A stretch of 64,000 bases of DNA from Saccoglossus kowalevskii (Eukaryota; Hemichordata; Enteropneusta; Harrimaniidae): contig NW_003119426.1 in NCBI RefSeq assembly GCF_000003605.2, positions 770,527-834,526 on the forward strand, given 5' to 3'. A program made the position numbers and the translations under genes. Below the pieces are notes generated by a model that was not told the origin of the DNA, did not search any database, and saw only the letters and a list, made by a program, of their open reading frames with translations. Below, piece by piece: positions 58,201-64,000 of this stretch; position 1 is the stretch's first letter; every line of letters begins with the position of its first letter.

Positions 58201-61200
58201 TCCGGTTTCAAATCCCGCTCTCGAAGCGCGACGCGACTAGCATATCATACTCGTAACATGTCCCATGCGCCTTTGCGGTGCAGGCAACCAGCACAAAAAC
58301 CGGGAAAACCTATAGAACACGACGAGTCGCGAAGACCACCGTTTTACTTAGGTTTTACCATGTCTAGATTTTAAGCTATTGTGTTATTATTTACCTAACG
58401 AGTAATACATCATCTAATCAGCTGTGGACAGACGTTCACACGTCATGTGCGAACTTTAACCTTTGACTCGTATATATAGATAAACACAATTCAATATTTA
58501 TGGACTTTTTTTTTTGATTCCGTCAGAGTTTATCTGTAATTATACATTCTACCTGTGTTTATGAAGTACGACAACAAGTTGACGAAACATCTGTTAACCT
58601 CATTTAGATTGCCCAAAGAAGTTGGTATTTTCAACCGCATGACCTTTGAGCCTTTTATTATCTCTCCTAATCGATTTAACTGTCAAATTCACGCCCTTTT
58701 TTGGACAAACTTCAACAAATAATAAAAAATTATAGCCGTTCGACATGACCTCCCTCTACACTACTCGAGAATTGTTATCTATATCATGGGGGTACTAGTT
58801 TATATCCACGTAAAATATGAGTGGTTTTATTGAGGTAGCGTAATTGTGGCTGTGTCTCAAATAAATTATTTTCAGTCAGACTGAGTGGGACATTATTGAA
58901 CAAAATGAAAACAACCCACGGCAGTGAGAACAGACAGGAAGGGATTTTTAATCTTTCAAATTAAGCAGTGAGACTAATTTAACCAATTAGTTCCTTTTGT
59001 TATTTCGTCACGTAAAACAGAATTCAAATGCAATTATCTCCAGTATTGTAAATATTTTTTGATATCGATTTAGCTCTGATGTATAATTGTTCTGCTAACC
59101 GGGTAGACGAATAGCTGTTTCTTTATATTATTATACATGTAACAATACCGGTAATATAGTTTCTGTACATTGTGTATAACTTGACAAATATATCGAAATA
59201 TTAAGATGTACGTACGTACACACAAATGTACGTTGCGTTTGCACTGCAACATCAAAGAATCAAAACGCAGATCACCTATGCGTTTGTTTTATTTCCATCA
59301 TTCAAGATTCGGGAAGAATACAACAGGTACTTTTCCATAATGACAGGGAATACTAAAACATATTTTGCCGCTTAGTAGGGCATATCTCCGATTGGTCCAA
59401 CACCGTTATTCGGGAGTGCCAACCGGTCACTATGCACCTGCCCAAAACGTAAACAATTTTGGATCACAGTGTTTCTGTCACGAACGTACATACCTTTTCT
59501 CGGATTATTTTTTCGTAACTGAATGCGACTTTCAAATTGCGATAAAACTCCGATACGGCTACTTGCCCTTTAGGTATAAACTATTTTCATGTCATTACTT
59601 TCGCATTTGTGGGATATTTTGTTTAAAATTTTAGACCAAATTTTCTATGAGCTATAACATTCGGTCTCGATCAAAACTTTGTAAAAATAAAGAAAATTTC
59701 GTAGGTTTAGACGGCAACAGCTTATGTGCGCGCTTAAATGGTAACCTTACGCGAAGGGAAACAGATCCGATTTATGCAAATTATGCAAATTCAACTAATG
59801 TCATGTCATCAATTTAAATTACGGAACAACTTCCGTTAAAATATGAACAGCAATGATTCTTCATAACGGCCTCCGCACTACCGATAGTGTTATTTCCGTT
59901 AATTGGACCATATACACACATACATATATATATATCGGTTGTCATGGCAACACCAACTCCGAATTTTAATAAACAATTTCTCAGCAATAATTTAATATCC
60001 GCTTTCGAATCGAAAGTAATGGTAGGTAGTACTCCCTGGGTTTTGAATAAACGTTTCCCCGATTGACAAAGCAGTACTTGCATATTCAAATAGGATAATC
60101 GGGAATGATATAAAATGTAACATTCTTATATAATATTTGAGTTGTTTTTAAAACTCTGAATTCCATGTAATTGATTGATGTTGTACTAGATTAATGTTTG
60201 CTCCCTGCTATTGACAAGTTGATTCAATTTAAATTAACTTAAGTTAGAGTTGTGTGTTTGTCAGCATATGTACGGAGTCGAGTTACTTGTGTAGGTAGTG
60301 GTAGTTTGTGATATCTACTAAACTCATCCAGTGATTGGAGGAGGTGTATCACGTGGTTGAAAAGGTGCCGATTTCGAGAATGCGCGTTTTACAACTTTTT
60401 TTTTTTATATTTGCAACAGGCCTTATCATATTATCTGCAGAAAACGTCGCTGCCGATTCATCATTACGTAAATGCTGTCGAGCAAAGTACGCAGTGGCGT
60501 TCCATGGGACGATTGCCGAATGTATTGTTCATTTTTTATAGCGTATCCAACCGGTCACCGCCCTTACACCGAAAAGGGAAAAACTTTATGACCTGACGTG
60601 GATCGATCGTGGATTTTCACAGCTTGCTCCACACTTCCCTCAGAATACAAATTGTTTTCTACCAGATCGGAGTATTGAACAGAACGTGTTGCGAAACAGC
60701 GAACTGCCTTGCATTTGATCATGTCATTTGATGGAAACTATATACATCAACCCTTTTATGAAGTGTGTGCGTTCTTATGGCCGATATGCGTGGAATACTA
60801 TAATGTCTAATTATTCTGATTAAACTATAATATAACGAAAGCTCGTTAGTTTTAATCAATCGACCAGTTCACTGATATTGATACTTGGTAAAGTACTTTT
60901 AGTAAAGTGGTATTTAATATATTTGTTATGTGAAGGAATTTCTTGCCAGAACACTAATCGAGTTATTCAACAATGCGTTTGTGCGGTGTATTCATTCTAG
61001 CGCAACTGGGCGGTACAAGTACCAATCCTAGAAGGTAAAGCTTAGTGTTAGGCGACCCCGCGACAGGTGAACTTGTTTTGAAACACTCGAAGTGCATGCC
61101 GGTGTCTCTGTTACAAAAAACGCCGATAAGTGGACCATTACTTTATCGCAACTTAATCCCCTTTAAATATAGTCAGATTTCCCAATCCCCTCGGGTTTAT

Positions 61201-64000
61201 CATAAAACCTAGTTACGGCAACTAGCGGAGCGTGACACATCGAAAAAACAACGCGGTGGATTGTGTCGTTTTATTGACTGACTTAACCACGGTAGTTACT
61301 TATAACATGCCTTATCATGGCGTCCTAAAGAGACAAACAAAACAATCACCTCCTTGCAACTATAGGCAGTCGATGATGACGTACCCATGATTACAACTTT
61401 AAATACATAATGGCAGTTCATATCCACTGCAATTTATACTACACATGCCCGAATTTGTTACATATGTCAACAGACACGATTTGCAGACCATCGGCGGGAA
61501 ATAATCTCTGCAATATTGCGTTTGTCAACTTTGTACGTGTATATGTGTGTGATATAGTTAGTGGTTATGGAAACGACCTGCTATATTACTCTACGCTGTA
61601 CGCAGTGTGTTAATATTCGATTTAGCGGCGCTGGGTTTTATAATATTGTAATGCCAGGGGTACCCGTGTCGATATATGAACCATGTGAAAATACAGAGAC
61701 TTGATAACATAAAAGGGGTGAAAACAAATACCTCAATCTACCCTCCTGGTTGTGATAGGGTGCTAATTAAAGCAACAATGGCCGATCACTTGAGATATGG
61801 TCGAACCAGCGTGGACCATCGGTCGTCGAGTTAGTGTTTCTGAGTTCTGTTACTAAATCCGTGTCGTCGCTGTATCCGCGTGTAGTTTGTAAGACAGCCG
61901 GAGCTACCATTCCTTGTCCATTAAGGTTTGTGACTGTGTTTTTTTTTACGGCTCTCCCGTGTAGTTCATGGTGTAGTCTTGTCTCTTAGCTTGATTTATG
62001 TCGCTGTTTCATGTTGTAAAATCGATAACGTCGCTGGTTTCGCACACAAACGCGACACAAAACTATCAGCAGTCGCGTATTTGGAATATTTTAGACGAGG
62101 TATGGTATCCGCGGCGGCCGTGACTTGTGTAGTCACACGAGTAATCTGAGCTACGGCTGGTAGCACCCGAAACGTGAACCGTAGAGCACCGGCAACAGGT
62201 GAGTATAGTGTAGAGGCGGTGTTTGTGAGCATTGAAACACTATACAAACGATAGAGTTGCAATAAATAAACACATACGTAACACTTACAATACAGGATAG
62301 GGGATTATAAAGTTAGTATTCTTGGGTGCATTATCGCCAGCACCTCGAAGTCAACTCTACCATACCGCCATACCGTCCAACCACTGGCAGTTTTTTTTTA
62401 TTCAACGGCCGCATACCCATACCCCATTTCCTCAGGGCGAAAAGCATTCAACAACCATGAATACGTTTCAATTGGCGAGAAGTTGGCAAATTCTAATAGA
62501 CGTCTTACTAGTAATCTTTTGTTGATATCACAAGGTTTTGGTCGCCATGAGACACGGTGCACTATTTATAACATGATATATTTTCCCTTCAGTATTCCCG
62601 TCAGACGCTTAAAGCGCCAACACTGCAGTTTTACCGATTAATGGGGACAATTCACAACAACACTTTTTCGGGAGTTATTTTTATCACTTTTAATAATGAA
62701 TGCAAAATTTATCATCACATTTGACCAACAAGAAAACCATCTGTAGGCACATACTTGTACAGCTTCCCATTTAAAGTAACTAAACCCGCGATTTTAAGAC
62801 ACCGACCAATGGCCGACTATCGTGATACAATAATAGTAAGAGGGCGATCGTCCCAAGCTTCGACAACTGTTTTGACATGCGTGGGGGCGCGCATCTAGTA
62901 CATCAATCATACGATACTTCTAAGAGACATGAAATGCGTGCATGCATGTATAAACTATACTAAAACATTTCGTTCTGTCGTTCAACCATATTACTTATAT
63001 ACACATTCCGACACTGTGTTGTGTTGGTACACGAACGGTTTGCTGACATGTTGACGAATGGAAGGGATACAACAAGTGCTGGTACGCATGCGCGTATATA
63101 CATAGTCGTCCAGAGCGCCCCGCGACCGGAAGGAGCGATTTATAAGAAGGTGCATTGAGTGGCATGATTTAACATGTTAATTAGTGAGTACAAGTCAACA
63201 ATAAACAATAATTAATTGTCTAGTGTTACATTAGTGTGAAACAATGCCTAGATATCACGGAATAAGTTGCATCCATTGCGATAGTGAATTCTGTGTTAGA
63301 TTCAAGAAAGTTAAGCCATAAATCGTATGAAAATGATTTATCGATTTATTATGTGGAATCATGGAGTCAATGTTGTAACATGACATATCATTCTGTATTT
63401 TTTAAAAAAAAATGAGTAAATGTTAATTTTTAGGCCAGTTTCATACACACTATTAAAAATAGAATATTTTATCACTTTTTTAAAAAAACAAATTTTTGAA
63501 GAAAATCAGTAAAAGAAAAGAAAATTGAGATATGTTATATGTTAATTGTTCATGTTAGGGAGGTTTGGGCAGGATTTGATGATTATATGTCATTTTCAAC
63601 ATTTTGTTAAAAAACAAGAGTAAAAAATATAATGGTGAAACTATTTTTGATATCTCAAAATTTGAATCGGATATAAAAAAAAAGTCACATTTTATTATTT
63701 ACATAAAATATTGTAAAATAATTTTTTAAAAAAATGACATATAATTAAGTGAGTTTCCAGGGTGAAAATAGTTTACCATTATATTCCCAATTAAATTTGA
63801 ATTAAACTCGAACTTCCTTAGCTATGCGCAATGACCATGAAACAGTGGAACTGTACATCACCCACGGGTTGTTATTCCCAGTGACGGTTATTTTAATCGG
63901 ATTATTTTCTGACATTATTTCCCAGCACTGTGTTGAAAGCAACCCCCTCTACTTAGCGTTGGGTTACAAATTGACGTCATTGCAATATGCTTGTTTGAAA
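55273..64000. other. gene-free right flank
   Basis: I see no supported gene. Two weak items are a 36-codon frame at 58146-58256 (+) in a GC-richer patch (MSRLTPRSAAPSDGRWYDVR start) and an 88-codon minus-strand frame at 61996-62262 without an ATG at its beginning. The last 600 bases are very AT-rich. Frames of 60-96 codons elsewhere are of chance size. Confidence 0.45.

Overview
This is a piece of an animal nuclear genome. Genes are split into many short exons with GT-AG introns, base composition is around 40% GC, and there are small palindromic DNA transposons, a LINE remnant, a tRNA-like SINE head, microsatellites and three assembly gaps. The species cannot be read from the sequence. An invertebrate deuterostome such as amphioxus is a reasonable guess, but it is only inference.

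The window is centred on two paralogous genes for cyclic-nucleotide-binding proteins of the CNBD2 type, pointing at each other. Gene A is on the + strand. Its thirteen shared exons lie at 29874-39079, and up to three separate 5' coding exons lie at 17226, 20322 and 26553, each beginning with ATG and ending at a phase-0 donor. Gene B is on the - strand, with fifteen exons from 54750 down to 42555 and a predicted protein of 687 residues. I built both models by hand from splice sites. All reading phases close, and the two proteins align exon by exon. The stop codons face each other across about 3.5 kb.

Both proteins have the same plan: a basic, Ser/Pro/Arg-rich N-terminal exon; a short amphipathic helix; a helical region ending in a W-(Y/F)-E motif; a first cyclic-nucleotide-binding (CNB) domain with an apparently complete phosphate-binding cassette; and a second CNB domain that lacks the cassette residues and is split by a long Ser/Pro/Lys/Arg-rich insert. 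In mammals CNBD2 is linked to sperm function, so a germ-line or flagellar cAMP role is a family-based guess. The paralogs share most outer introns, but at least seven intron positions are private to one copy.

The introns and the gap between the genes carry a family of about 120-165 bp palindromic elements (five copies seen, all between 34.6 and 48.6 kb). A second palindromic family with TTAA at its ends is more widely spread. Gene A's large intron holds a broken LINE reverse transcriptase, and an AAAT array of about 296 bp begins 11 bases after one of its donors.

The flanks (1-17 kb, 21-26 kb, 55-64 kb) are mostly gene-free to my eye. They contain a few weak coding candidates: 694-972 on -, 6735-6889 on +, a small spliced candidate at 22820-23288 on -, and 54842-55272 on +. 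I saw no retrovirus, Polinton, CRISPR array or ribosomal RNA.
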